From an uncultured Bacteroides sp. (lineage in GTDB: Bacteria; Bacteroidota; Bacteroidia; Bacteroidales; Bacteroidaceae): a stretch of 64,000 bases of DNA. Below the pieces are notes generated by a model, which searched no databases, had not been told where the DNA came from, and saw only the letters and a program-made list of their open reading frames with translations. The stretch spans positions 1-64,000 of the forward strand of contig NZ_URFY01000017.1 of the NCBI RefSeq assembly GCF_900547205.1, read 5' to 3'. The position numbers were made by a program, and so were the translations under genes. How positions within the stretch are numbered: position 1 is the stretch's first letter; every line of letters begins with the position of its first letter. This document shows positions 33,355 to 41,841 of this stretch, piece after piece.

Positions 33355-34413
33355 ATGAAAAGAAACATATTGATTGTTTTTCACAACCCACAAGATAATG
33401 GAGGTGCTGAAAATGTATTGCAGCAAATAGCATTTGAATATGTGAGACAAGGGGATATTGTATACATTTTATTTTTTTATTCTCGAAAAGATTTCCGTTC
33501 GATAGAGATTATTAATTCGGCTCATTATGTTTTATATGGATATAGTGGCATTTTAAAGTTGCGAAAAGTCAAGTTTGACTATGCATATTCTTCCTTGATA
33601 AAGTGCACATTTGGTATTGGTGTTTTGCGTAGAATGCGATTTCTTCAAATTAAAAAATTTGTAGGAAGAGAATCAACTTCTTTCTTTGTACGGTTCAGCG
33701 GTATTAAAAGGATAATAATCAGATTTATGTATAAAATAGGATACAAGGCAGTAGACTTATTGATTTGCCAGACAGATTTTATGCGAAATCAATTACTTGA
33801 TAATATGCCTGAAATCGAAAGATATTCAAAAGTGGTTGTATTACCCAATCCTGTTTCACTTGAACACATGAATGAATTGGGAATGATGAATATTAGTGAA
33901 GTAAGAATGAATGCACCATATATTGTTTCTGCCGGAAGAATGATTAATGAGAAAGGATTTGATATTTTGATTAATGCATTTATAAAGTTCCGACAAATTC
34001 ATCCTGATTTTAAGCTCTTATTACTAGGAGATGGTTCATTAAGAAAAAATTTTGAAGATCAGGTAAGAACATTAGGAGCAGAGGACCATATACTATTTTA
34101 CGGAATGCAGGCCAATGTGTTCCCTTATTTCCGAAATGCCAGAATGTGTGTGGTGTCGTCTCGTATTGAAGGCTTCCCCAATGTTTTGCTTCAAATGATG
34201 TCGCAAAATAATAATATTGTCAGTACTTTGTGTGCAGATGGAATTGAAAAGATAATTGGAGTTTATCCATGTACACCTGATGATGAACAGTCACTCTATA
34301 AAGCGATGTGTCAATGTGTCAATGTAGATAATAGTAACTTCCGTAATTCTTTTGATCAAGAGCTATCCGCCCGTTCAATTGTGAATTTTGTAAAAGGCAT
34401 GGAGCGTATTTAG
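33355..34413 (+). CDS. Glycosyltransferase family 4
   Basis: 352 aa GT-B enzyme. Starts KRNILIVFHNPQDNGGAENV with the Gly-rich acceptor loop; C-terminal VVSSRIEGFPNVLLQMMSQN is the donor motif, with the second acid of the E-x7-E pair replaced by Gln. A short upstream frame (33321-33398, 25 codons) overlaps its start out of frame. AT-rich like its neighbours. Adds a sugar to the repeat unit. Confidence 0.85.
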   Translation: MKRNILIVFHNPQDNGGAENVLQQIAFEYVRQGDIVYILFFYSRKDFRSIEIINSAHYVLYGYSGILKLRKVKFDYAYSSLIKCTFGIGVLRRMRFLQIKKFVGRESTSFFVRFSGIKRIIIRFMYKIGYKAVDLLICQTDFMRNQLLDNMPEIERYSKVVVLPNPVSLEHMNELGMMNISEVRMNAPYIVSAGRMINEKGFDILINAFIKFRQIHPDFKLLLLGDGSLRKNFEDQVRTLGAEDHILFYGMQANVFPYFRNARMCVVSSRIEGFPNVLLQMMSQNNNIVSTLCADGIEKIIGVYPCTPDDEQSLYKAMCQCVNVDNSNFRNSFDQELSARSIVNFVKGMERI

Positions 34414-34476
34414 GATATGATTGTAAGGGGGGCTTGGGTTGGATATTCCCAAGTGAAAATGTATAAATATGAATAG

Positions 34477-35601
34477 ATGAGAATAGCAATTGTTACAAAC
34501 CATGACTGGTTCTTCATCAGCCACCGACTCCCTATTGCATTAGCGGCACTGAGAGAGGGACATGAAGTCTACCTTCTTGCTATAGATACTGGCAGACGAA
34601 AAGAATTGGAAGATATTGGTATCAAATTCGTAAGTATCTCGCTTAATCCAACGGGTAAGAATCCGGTGGAGGAGATGAGGACGCTATGGGAGTTGCGTAA
34701 GCTGTACAAGCGTATAAAACCAGACGTGATTCATCACGTTACGATGAAAGTGACACTTCTGGGAAGTCTGGCGGCGAAATCTTTGGGTATAAAAGCGGTG
34801 GTAAATGCTATTAGTGGCTTGGGTTTTGCCTTTACTGATGGTCGTAAAGGATTCTTACAGAAGATTATAAAGGCGGAGATGTTCTTGGCCTACAAGAGTC
34901 AAACTGAACATTTTATATTGCAGAATCCTGATGATTTAAGACAAATGAAAATACTTGGGTATGTTCCTGAGAAGAATGTACATTTAATAAAAGGGTCAGG
35001 TGTGAATCTTAACCTTTTCGCTTATAAATTGCCTCATAATAAGGAGAAGCAAATATTGCTGTTCCCTGCTCGAATTTTAGGTGATAAAGGGGTGTATGAG
35101 TTGATTGAAGCAATGAGAAGTATTCGTGAAGAAATTGTTACGAAGGCAAAGCTGCTACTGGCTGGTGACTGTAGCTCAACTAATCCAACGGTCATAAAAG
35201 AGATGGAATTGAAATCAATGCTTGAGCCGGGGTACATAGAATGGATTGGTTTCCAAAAGGATATGGCTTCTATATATGCACAAAGTGACATAGTAGTGCT
35301 TCCTTCGTACCGAGAGGGGTTACCGAAATCGTTAATTGAAACTTGTTCAATAGGTCGTCCCATTATTACAACCGATGTGCCCGGATGCCGTGAGTGTGTC
35401 ATTGAGGGTTATAATGGGATGATAGTACCGGTGAAAGATCCTATTTCTCTGGCAAAGGCAATCTTAAAGATGGTGAACAACAGAGATCTACAGTTGAAGA
35501 TGGGATGTAACAGTCGCAAGATGGCGGAGCAGGAATTTAGTATAGATAAAGTGATAGACAAGCACTTTGAGATTTATCGCAAAGCTGTAGAAGGAATTTA
35601 A
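34477..35601 (+). CDS. Glycosyltransferase family 4 (PglA/TuaC-like)
   Basis: 374 aa. Opens RIAIVTNHDWFFISHRLPIA, the form typical of PglA-like transferases, and carries IDVIHHVT-like PDVIHHVTMKVTLLGSLAAK, NAISGLGFAF, and the donor motif VVLPSYREGLPKSLIETCSI. It probably transfers a HexNAc early in repeat-unit assembly. The 63-nt gap before it contains a small CTTGGG/CCCAAG hairpin (34433-34453). GC is higher than in the four preceding genes. Confidence 0.88.
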   Translation: MRIAIVTNHDWFFISHRLPIALAALREGHEVYLLAIDTGRRKELEDIGIKFVSISLNPTGKNPVEEMRTLWELRKLYKRIKPDVIHHVTMKVTLLGSLAAKSLGIKAVVNAISGLGFAFTDGRKGFLQKIIKAEMFLAYKSQTEHFILQNPDDLRQMKILGYVPEKNVHLIKGSGVNLNLFAYKLPHNKEKQILLFPARILGDKGVYELIEAMRSIREEIVTKAKLLLAGDCSSTNPTVIKEMELKSMLEPGYIEWIGFQKDMASIYAQSDIVVLPSYREGLPKSLIETCSIGRPIITTDVPGCRECVIEGYNGMIVPVKDPISLAKAILKMVNNRDLQLKMGCNSRKMAEQEFSIDKVIDKHFEIYRKAVEGI

Positions 35602-35691
35602 ATTCTTAAAAATGCTGATAGCAAGTAGTGCTTGTTATTTCCGAACTGATGTAATATTTTTAAATAGAATTTACTAATTATACATTATTAT

Positions 35692-36519
35692 ATGAATAGA
35701 CCAATTTTTCTTTGCTTTTTCAGTTTGAGAGGCAATATTGTATTTTTATGCTTAGTAGTGATAATAATCTTCACTTCTTGTCAATCGTACAAAAAAGTTC
35801 CATATCTGCAAGATTCAAAATTTGTGGATTTAACAACTCAGCAAGAAGATCAGTATGATGCCAAGATTATGCCGAAAGATTTGCTAACTATCGTTGTGTC
35901 GTGCACTAGCCCCGAATTGGCTATGCCATTTAACTTGACAGTTGCTCCTGCCAGTATGTCTGCTACCAATACACAAATCAGTAGCCAACCTGTCTTACAG
36001 CCCTATTTGGTTGGTAATGATGGGAAAATTAATTTTCCAGTTTTAGGTGAACTTAAAGTCGGTGGCTTGACAAAGAAACAGGTTGAACAATTAATTGTGG
36101 AAAAATTGAAGCCTTATATCAAGGAGACTCCGATTATTACTGTTCGCATGGTGAACTACAAAATCTCTGTAATTGGAGAAGTGGCGCGTCCCGGTACATT
36201 TACCATTAACAATGAGAAGGTGAATTTGTTGGAAGCTTTGGCGATGGCGGGTGATATGACTGTCTGGGGGCTGCGTGACAATGTCAAGTTGATTCGCGAA
36301 GGTGCTGATGGGAAGCAACAAATAGTGACATTGGATTTGAATAAGTCGGAAACAATACTTTCACCCTATTATTGGTTGCAACAGAACGATATAATCTATG
36401 TGACTCCCAATAAAGCGAAAGCGCGAAATTCTGATATAGGAAATAGTACAAGCCTTTGGTTTTCAGCAACTTCTATACTGGTGTCTTTGGCTAGCTTGTT
36501 AGTAACTATTTTTAGATAA
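35692..36519 (+). CDS. Polysaccharide export lipoprotein, Wza-like
   Basis: 275 aa. The N-terminal hydrophobic segment ends in IIIFTSC, a lipobox, so it is an outer-membrane lipoprotein. A polysaccharide-export (PES) domain with DLLTIVVSC follows, then SLBB-type beta-grasp parts (PVLGELKVGGLTKKQVEQLI; ISVIGEVARPGTFTI) and a C-terminal membrane-like helix (SLWFSATSILVSLASLLVTI). It forms the outer-membrane channel that works with the Wzc protein encoded 9 nt downstream. The terminal helix matches the Wza barrel helix position. Confidence 0.9.
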   Translation: MNRPIFLCFFSLRGNIVFLCLVVIIIFTSCQSYKKVPYLQDSKFVDLTTQQEDQYDAKIMPKDLLTIVVSCTSPELAMPFNLTVAPASMSATNTQISSQPVLQPYLVGNDGKINFPVLGELKVGGLTKKQVEQLIVEKLKPYIKETPIITVRMVNYKISVIGEVARPGTFTINNEKVNLLEALAMAGDMTVWGLRDNVKLIREGADGKQQIVTLDLNKSETILSPYYWLQQNDIIYVTPNKAKARNSDIGNSTSLWFSATSILVSLASLLVTIFR

Positions 36520-36528
36520 TATGTAATT

Positions 36529-38970
36529 ATGATTGAAGGAAAAAAAATAATAAAATCAGGAGAAGGCGATGAAGAACAAATTAATCTTCAAGAACTACTG
36601 TTTCAATATCTGATTCATTGGCCGTGGTTTGTTGCTTCGGTGATATTTTGTGTAATTCTAGCATGGGCTTATTTATACATCGCTACACCGGTCTATAACA
36701 TCTCTGCCACAGTGTTGATAAAAGACGAGGAGAAGGGCGGAGGAGCCGGCATGAGTTCAGAACTTGAGAGAATGGGACTTGATGGTTTCATGTCGTCATC
36801 TAAAAATGTAGATAATGAAATAGAAGTGCTGCGCTCCAAATCATTGGCACGTGAAGTCGTGAATCAAATGAATCTTTACGTCACTTACAAGGATGAAGAT
36901 GCATTTCCTGCCAGAGATTTATATCGTTCCTCCCCTGTATTGGTGAGCTTGACGCCGCAGGAAGCAGAAAAGCTTTCTGAACCAATGGAGATAGGAATGA
37001 CTTTGTTACTTACAGAATCTGTAGATGTGCAGATCAGAATAGGTGAGAAAGAATATCAGAAACATTTTGATAAACTTCCTGCGGTTTTCCCTACGGATGA
37101 AGGAACGGTAGCTTTTTTTGAGAATAAGGATACGCTGGCTGTATCTCCTCCTAAAGAAGAGGGTATGGAACGACATATCACAGCCTTCATAAACCGACCG
37201 ATGTCTGTAGCTAAGAAATACAGCGAAGCTTTATCCATTGCACCTACTTCAAAAACAACTTCTGTTGCTGTCATCTCTTTGAAGAACTCTAATACACAGC
37301 GTGGAAAAGATTTCATCAACAAACTACTCGAAGTGTATAACATCAACACCAATAACGACAAGAACGAAGTAGCCCAAAAAACTGCTGAATTTATCGATGA
37401 ACGTATCGGCATTATCTCCAAAGAACTGGGTAGCACCGAGCAGGACTTGGAAGATTTTAAGCGTAGTGCCGGTATCACCGACCTGTCTAGCGAAGCCCAA
37501 ATCGCCTTGACCGGTAATGCCGAATATGAAAAGAAGAGTGTTGAGAATCAGACTCAAATCAATCTTGTGGCGGATTTGCAACGCTATATGAAAGGCAATG
37601 AATATGAAGTACTGCCTACCAACGTTGGTTTGCAGGACGTCGGACTTGCAGGAGCGATAGACCGTTATAACGAGATGCTGGTAGAGCGAAACCGTTTGCT
37701 GCGCACATCAACGGAAAACAATCCGACGATTATAAATCTGAATACCAGCATTAAGGCTATGCGTTCAAATGTGCAAGCCACACTGGATGCTACTTTGAAA
37801 GGATTACAGATTACAAGGGATGACATTGCTCGCGAAGCGAAGCGTTACACTCGTCGTATCAGTGATGCGCCTACCCAAGAACGTCAGTTCGTCAGCATTG
37901 CCCGTCAGCAAGAGATTAAAGCAGGGCTTTATTTGATGCTGCTCCAAAAGCGCGAAGAGAACGCAATAACCTTGGCTGCTACTGCAAACAATGCTAAAAC
38001 GATTGATGAAGCATTGTCTGATGATAAACCGGTTTCTCCTAAGAAGATGATGATTTATCTGGCTGCTTTAGTGCTAGGGATGGGATTACCAGTAGGCATC
38101 ATTTACTTAAACGGACTTACGAAATTTAAAATTGAAGGTAGGACGGATGTAGAGAAATTAACTACTCTCCCGATTGCAGGAGATGTTCCGCTGGCAGATG
38201 AAAAGACAGGCTCTATCGCAGTCTTCGAGAATAAGAATAATCTGATGAGCGAGACTTTCCGAAGTATTCGAACTAATCTTCAGTTCATGCTTGAAAATGG
38301 TAAGAATGTGATTTTGGTCACTTCCACTGTCAGTGGAGAAGGTAAATCTTTTATCTCAGCTAATCTGGCTATCAGTCTTTCTCTGTTGGGAAAGAAGGTG
38401 GTGATTGTGGGTCTTGATATTCGTAAGCCTGGGTTGAATAAGGTATTCAATCTTCCTAAAAGGGAGCATGGCATCACTCAGTATTTAACGAATACAACTA
38501 CAAATCTAATGGACTTGGTGCAGCCTTCGGATGTCAATAGGAATCTTTTCATTCTTCCTGGAGGTACAGTCCCACCTAATCCGACTGAGCTACTTGCCCG
38601 TGACGGACTGGATAAGGCAATCGATACATTGAAGAAGAATTTTGATTATGTGATATTGGATACTGCTCCTGTGGGTATGGTGACAGATACTTTGTTGATT
38701 GGACGTGTAGCCGACTTGTCTATATATGTATGCCGCGCCGATTATACGCATAAGGCAGAGTTTACGCTGATTAATAATCTAGCTGAAGAAGGAAAGCTAC
38801 CCAATCTTTGTACCGTTATTAATGGCATGGATATGAAGAAGAAAAAGTACGGTTACTATTATGGTTATGGCAAATATGGCAAGTTTTATGGCTATGGTAA
38901 ACGTTACGGTTACGGATATGGCTACGGAGAGCAGCAGAATGATAATAATAAATCATATACAAATACGTAA
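36529..38970 (+). CDS. Wzc-like polysaccharide co-polymerase and tyrosine autokinase
   Basis: 813 aa. Wzz domain (~15-115) with the first membrane helix (WPWFVASVIFCVILAWAYLY), a long coiled-coil periplasmic region (~280-480), a second helix near 510 (MMIYLAALVLGMGLPVGIIY), then the BY-kinase domain. Walker A is STVSGEGKS (~600); Walker A' reads VVIVGLDIRKP, with the first Asp of the DxD pair replaced by Gly; Walker B is ILDTAP. The tail (~775 on) holds about a dozen tyrosines in GYG repeats, the autophosphorylation cluster. It sets chain length and couples synthesis to export through Wza. Last gene of the capsule operon. Confidence 0.93.
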   Translation: MIEGKKIIKSGEGDEEQINLQELLFQYLIHWPWFVASVIFCVILAWAYLYIATPVYNISATVLIKDEEKGGGAGMSSELERMGLDGFMSSSKNVDNEIEVLRSKSLAREVVNQMNLYVTYKDEDAFPARDLYRSSPVLVSLTPQEAEKLSEPMEIGMTLLLTESVDVQIRIGEKEYQKHFDKLPAVFPTDEGTVAFFENKDTLAVSPPKEEGMERHITAFINRPMSVAKKYSEALSIAPTSKTTSVAVISLKNSNTQRGKDFINKLLEVYNINTNNDKNEVAQKTAEFIDERIGIISKELGSTEQDLEDFKRSAGITDLSSEAQIALTGNAEYEKKSVENQTQINLVADLQRYMKGNEYEVLPTNVGLQDVGLAGAIDRYNEMLVERNRLLRTSTENNPTIINLNTSIKAMRSNVQATLDATLKGLQITRDDIAREAKRYTRRISDAPTQERQFVSIARQQEIKAGLYLMLLQKREENAITLAATANNAKTIDEALSDDKPVSPKKMMIYLAALVLGMGLPVGIIYLNGLTKFKIEGRTDVEKLTTLPIAGDVPLADEKTGSIAVFENKNNLMSETFRSIRTNLQFMLENGKNVILVTSTVSGEGKSFISANLAISLSLLGKKVVIVGLDIRKPGLNKVFNLPKREHGITQYLTNTTTNLMDLVQPSDVNRNLFILPGGTVPPNPTELLARDGLDKAIDTLKKNFDYVILDTAPVGMVTDTLLIGRVADLSIYVCRADYTHKAEFTLINNLAEEGKLPNLCTVINGMDMKKKKYGYYYGYGKYGKFYGYGKRYGYGYGYGEQQNDNNKSYTNT

Positions 38971-39258
38971 GTCCCTAAGTTCATGCTAACCGCATGGATT
39001 CTTACGTTTGTTGATCGGGAAGCGTACAGCGGTATGTTACTGATCTACGCCCTCATGTCGGCGTAATGCCGGTGTGATTTTCCTTAATATATCAACTGTC
39101 TGTGAAGATCGTTGGTATATTTTTTGTATATAACTTAAGCATCTTTAGATTGATTTGCTGAATTGTAATATCCCATTTATTCCATCAATTACAAAGATAA
39201 CGCAACTTAAAGTAGTTCTATATGTTAAATTAGTAAGGTACGTTTTAAGAACAATTTA
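38971..39258. other. Capsule operon 3' flank
   Basis: No gene is supported. A small hairpin, TACGCC/GGCGTA (39046-39065), is followed by moderately T-rich sequence and may contribute to ending capsule transcription; it is not a strong intrinsic terminator. Confidence 0.35.
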
Positions 39259-39289
39259 TTGAATAGTTTCCAATGAATTGTTACCTTTG
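39259..39289 (+). promoter_or_regulatory. Promoter of the DUF456 gene
   Basis: TTG (39259-39261), 20 nt, then TACCTTTG (39282-39289). Start of the gene is 47 nt downstream at 39337. Confidence 0.65.
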
Positions 39290-39336
39290 TGCATATTGCT
39301 ACTTAACCGCTTTATATGAAAGAAAATAGATAGACT

Positions 39337-39816
39337 ATGCTGGACGTTATTTTGATTGTGATTAGTGCCATTTGCCTGATTGTGGGATTGGCAGGTTGTT
39401 TGCTTCCGATGATTCCCGGTCCGCCGGTTGCATATTTGGGATTGGTGATTCTTCATTTCACTGATAAGGTGCAATATACTACGACGCAACTGATTGTGTG
39501 GCTACTGATAGTGGCTGCTTTGCAGGTGCTCGATTATTTCACCCCGATGCTGGGTAGTAAATATAGTGGCGGCAGCAAGTGGGGCAACTGGGGCTGCATC
39601 GTCGGCACTCTGCTCGGACTTCTATTCTTGCCTTGGGGCATCATTCTTGGTCCGTTTCTGGGGGCTGTGATAGGAGAGCTGCTGGGAAACAAGGAATTTT
39701 CGCAGGCTTTGCGATCGGGAGTGGGATCATTGATAGGATTCTTACTGGGCACGTTGCTCAAGTTTGCCGTTTGTGGCTATTTCTGCTATCAGTTTATTGC
39801 CGGGCTGATACGTTAA
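39337..39816 (+). CDS. DUF456 small membrane protein
   Basis: 159 aa with about four membrane helices. Recognisable DUF456 pattern: GCLLPMIPGPPVAYLGLVIL near the N-terminus, the central GSKYSGGSKWGNWG loop and a Gly-rich GCIVGTLLGLLFLPWGIILG then FLGAVIGELLGNK repeat. Function of the family is not known. It has its own promoter and is therefore outside the capsule operon. Confidence 0.85.
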   Translation: MLDVILIVISAICLIVGLAGCLLPMIPGPPVAYLGLVILHFTDKVQYTTTQLIVWLLIVAALQVLDYFTPMLGSKYSGGSKWGNWGCIVGTLLGLLFLPWGIILGPFLGAVIGELLGNKEFSQALRSGVGSLIGFLLGTLLKFAVCGYFCYQFIAGLIR

Positions 39817-39900
39817 TCTCTCTGATTATTTCTGAAACTTTAGAGTACTAAATCAATGTGCGTGCGTCTTTAATAAAGCTGCACATTGATAATTAGTACC

Positions 39901-41799
39901 ATGAAGAAGACTTTTATAGCTTTTATTTTGCTGGTTTCTTTAGGGATGGTGACTTCTCTGTTTGCCGGAGATATCTATGTATCACCCTATGGAAGTGACA
40001 AAAACACCGGAACGAAAGAAGCTCCCTTTCATACATTAGACCGGGCAATGAAACAGGCCCGCGAATGGCGAAGGCTTAAACACCCGGAAACAACTGGCGG
40101 AATCTTTATCCGGTTGACCGACGGTGTGTATCCCCAGCATACTCCTTTATTTATAAGACCCGAAGATAGCGGTACACCCGATTCTCCCACTGTGATTTGT
40201 GCTGTGGGGGATGGTGCGCAGCCTGTCGTTAGTGGCGGAGTAGCCGTCACGGACTGGAAGCAGGGATGCGAAGACTCAAGAATGAGAAAAGACTTACGTG
40301 CAAAGATATGGACTGCACGCGCACCGTTAGCAGGCAACAGACTAGTTGAAACCCGCCAACTGTGGGTGAATGGCAACAAAGCTCTGCGAGCAGCTCTATT
40401 TCCTGATGGAGTGATGGAGAGGATGATTGATTTTAATCCGGAGGAACAGACGATTACCATTCCTACAGCTTCTATTCCTGTTCTTTCAACCAATAATGCA
40501 CAGAATACTAAAGACTTAGATTGGCTTAAGAATGCCAGTCAACTTGAAATGATGGTGCATCAGCGTTGGGCTATTGCCATCCTCCGCATGAAAAGTATAG
40601 ATGTGAAAGGCGAACAATCTGTCGTTCGTTTTCACGACCCCGAAAGCCAGTTGGAGTTTGAGCACCCTTGGCCTCAACCTGTCATAGGAGGGGAGAAGGG
40701 AAACTCCTCGTTTTGCCTGATGAATGCATTGGAATTGTTGGACAGCCCCGGTGAATGGTTTCAGGAATATCCTTCGGGAACAATCTATTATTATCCCCGT
40801 CCCGGCGAGGATATGAGGACAGCGGAAGTTATGATTCCTACTTTAGAAACTCTTATGATTGTAGACGGTACGCACGAACGCCCCGTGGAGCACATCAGAT
40901 TTGAAGGAATCACCTTTGCACATGCTTCATGGATGCAGCCTTCCCGTCAGGGACACGTGACTCTTCAAGGCGGATTTCCTCTGATAGATGCCTACAAACT
41001 TCATCAACCCGGGCTTCCGGAAAAAGCGGAGTTGGAGAATCAGGCATGGATAGCACGTCCCGAAGCCGCGATACGTGTCAGGGGTGCGAAGAATCTGAAC
41101 TTCAATCACTGCACATTTCGGCAGATGGGTGCCACTGGACTGGATTACGAATGGGCTGTATCTGCGTCTACTGTAGAAAATAGTTTGTTTACCGATATCG
41201 GCGGCACGGCTTTGCTGGTAGGGGCATTTCCCGGCGGTGGTTTTGAAACCCATGTTCCTTTTATTCCTCTCGATAAGCGCGACTTGTGCACGGGCATTAC
41301 CATCAAGAATAATCTCATAACTGATGTGACTAACGAAGATTGGGGCTGTGTAGGCATTGGTGCCGGATATGTGAAGGAGATTGATATTTCTCATAACGAA
41401 GTTTGCCACCTCAATTATTCGGGAATCTGCGTAGGCTGGGGGTGGACAGCACTTGAAAGCGGAATGAGAAACAATCGTATTGAAGCGAACTATATACATC
41501 ATTTTGCTCGGCAGCTTTATGATGCGGGTGGACTGTATACGTTGTCCAACCAGCCGGGTTCGGTGATGAGAAACAATCGGATAGAATATCTGACGGATGC
41601 ACCTTACGCTACCAACGACAGGGCTTTTTACATCTATCTGGATGAAGCGACGGACGGATATACGATGGAAAATAATTGGTGTCCGCAGGAACGATTTGAT
41701 TCTAATCGTCCGGGTAAGAAGAACGTGTGGAAGAATAATGGACCACAGGTGCCGGACAGCATTAAATACAAGGCAGGAACTTATTCATCTCATCAATGA
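39901..41799 (+). CDS. Secreted right-handed parallel beta-helix protein
   Basis: 632 aa from the ATG at 39901 (KKTFIAFILLVSLGMVTSLF then AGD), a clean signal peptide; an in-frame ATG at 39886 would only lengthen it. The mature protein opens IYVSPYGSDKNTGTKEAPFH, the standard start of pectate-lyase-like helices, and later has repeated beta-helix rungs with Asn ladders (IRVRGAKNLNFNHCTFRQMG; IKNNLITDVT; MRNNRIEANYIHHF). Such folds occur in polysaccharide lyases and some glycoside hydrolases; I cannot assign a CAZy family. It is followed 42 nt later by a GH31 enzyme, so a glycan substrate is likely. Confidence 0.82.
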   Translation: MKKTFIAFILLVSLGMVTSLFAGDIYVSPYGSDKNTGTKEAPFHTLDRAMKQAREWRRLKHPETTGGIFIRLTDGVYPQHTPLFIRPEDSGTPDSPTVICAVGDGAQPVVSGGVAVTDWKQGCEDSRMRKDLRAKIWTARAPLAGNRLVETRQLWVNGNKALRAALFPDGVMERMIDFNPEEQTITIPTASIPVLSTNNAQNTKDLDWLKNASQLEMMVHQRWAIAILRMKSIDVKGEQSVVRFHDPESQLEFEHPWPQPVIGGEKGNSSFCLMNALELLDSPGEWFQEYPSGTIYYYPRPGEDMRTAEVMIPTLETLMIVDGTHERPVEHIRFEGITFAHASWMQPSRQGHVTLQGGFPLIDAYKLHQPGLPEKAELENQAWIARPEAAIRVRGAKNLNFNHCTFRQMGATGLDYEWAVSASTVENSLFTDIGGTALLVGAFPGGGFETHVPFIPLDKRDLCTGITIKNNLITDVTNEDWGCVGIGAGYVKEIDISHNEVCHLNYSGICVGWGWTALESGMRNNRIEANYIHHFARQLYDAGGLYTLSNQPGSVMRNNRIEYLTDAPYATNDRAFYIYLDEATDGYTMENNWCPQERFDSNRPGKKNVWKNNGPQVPDSIKYKAGTYSSHQ

Positions 41800-41841
41800 A
41801 CTGATAATAATCATCCGATAAATAATTAATCAATAAAATAA

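Noticed and set aside
34433..34453. CTTGGG/CCCAAG hairpin between two capsule glycosyltransferase genes
   Set aside because: The stem is only 6 bp with no T-run, and terminating here would cut off Wza/Wzc; not supported as a terminator.
40927..41502. 191-codon minus-strand frame inside the beta-helix gene
   Set aside because: The beta-helix frame has a signal peptide and repeats; this frame has neither and is a shadow.
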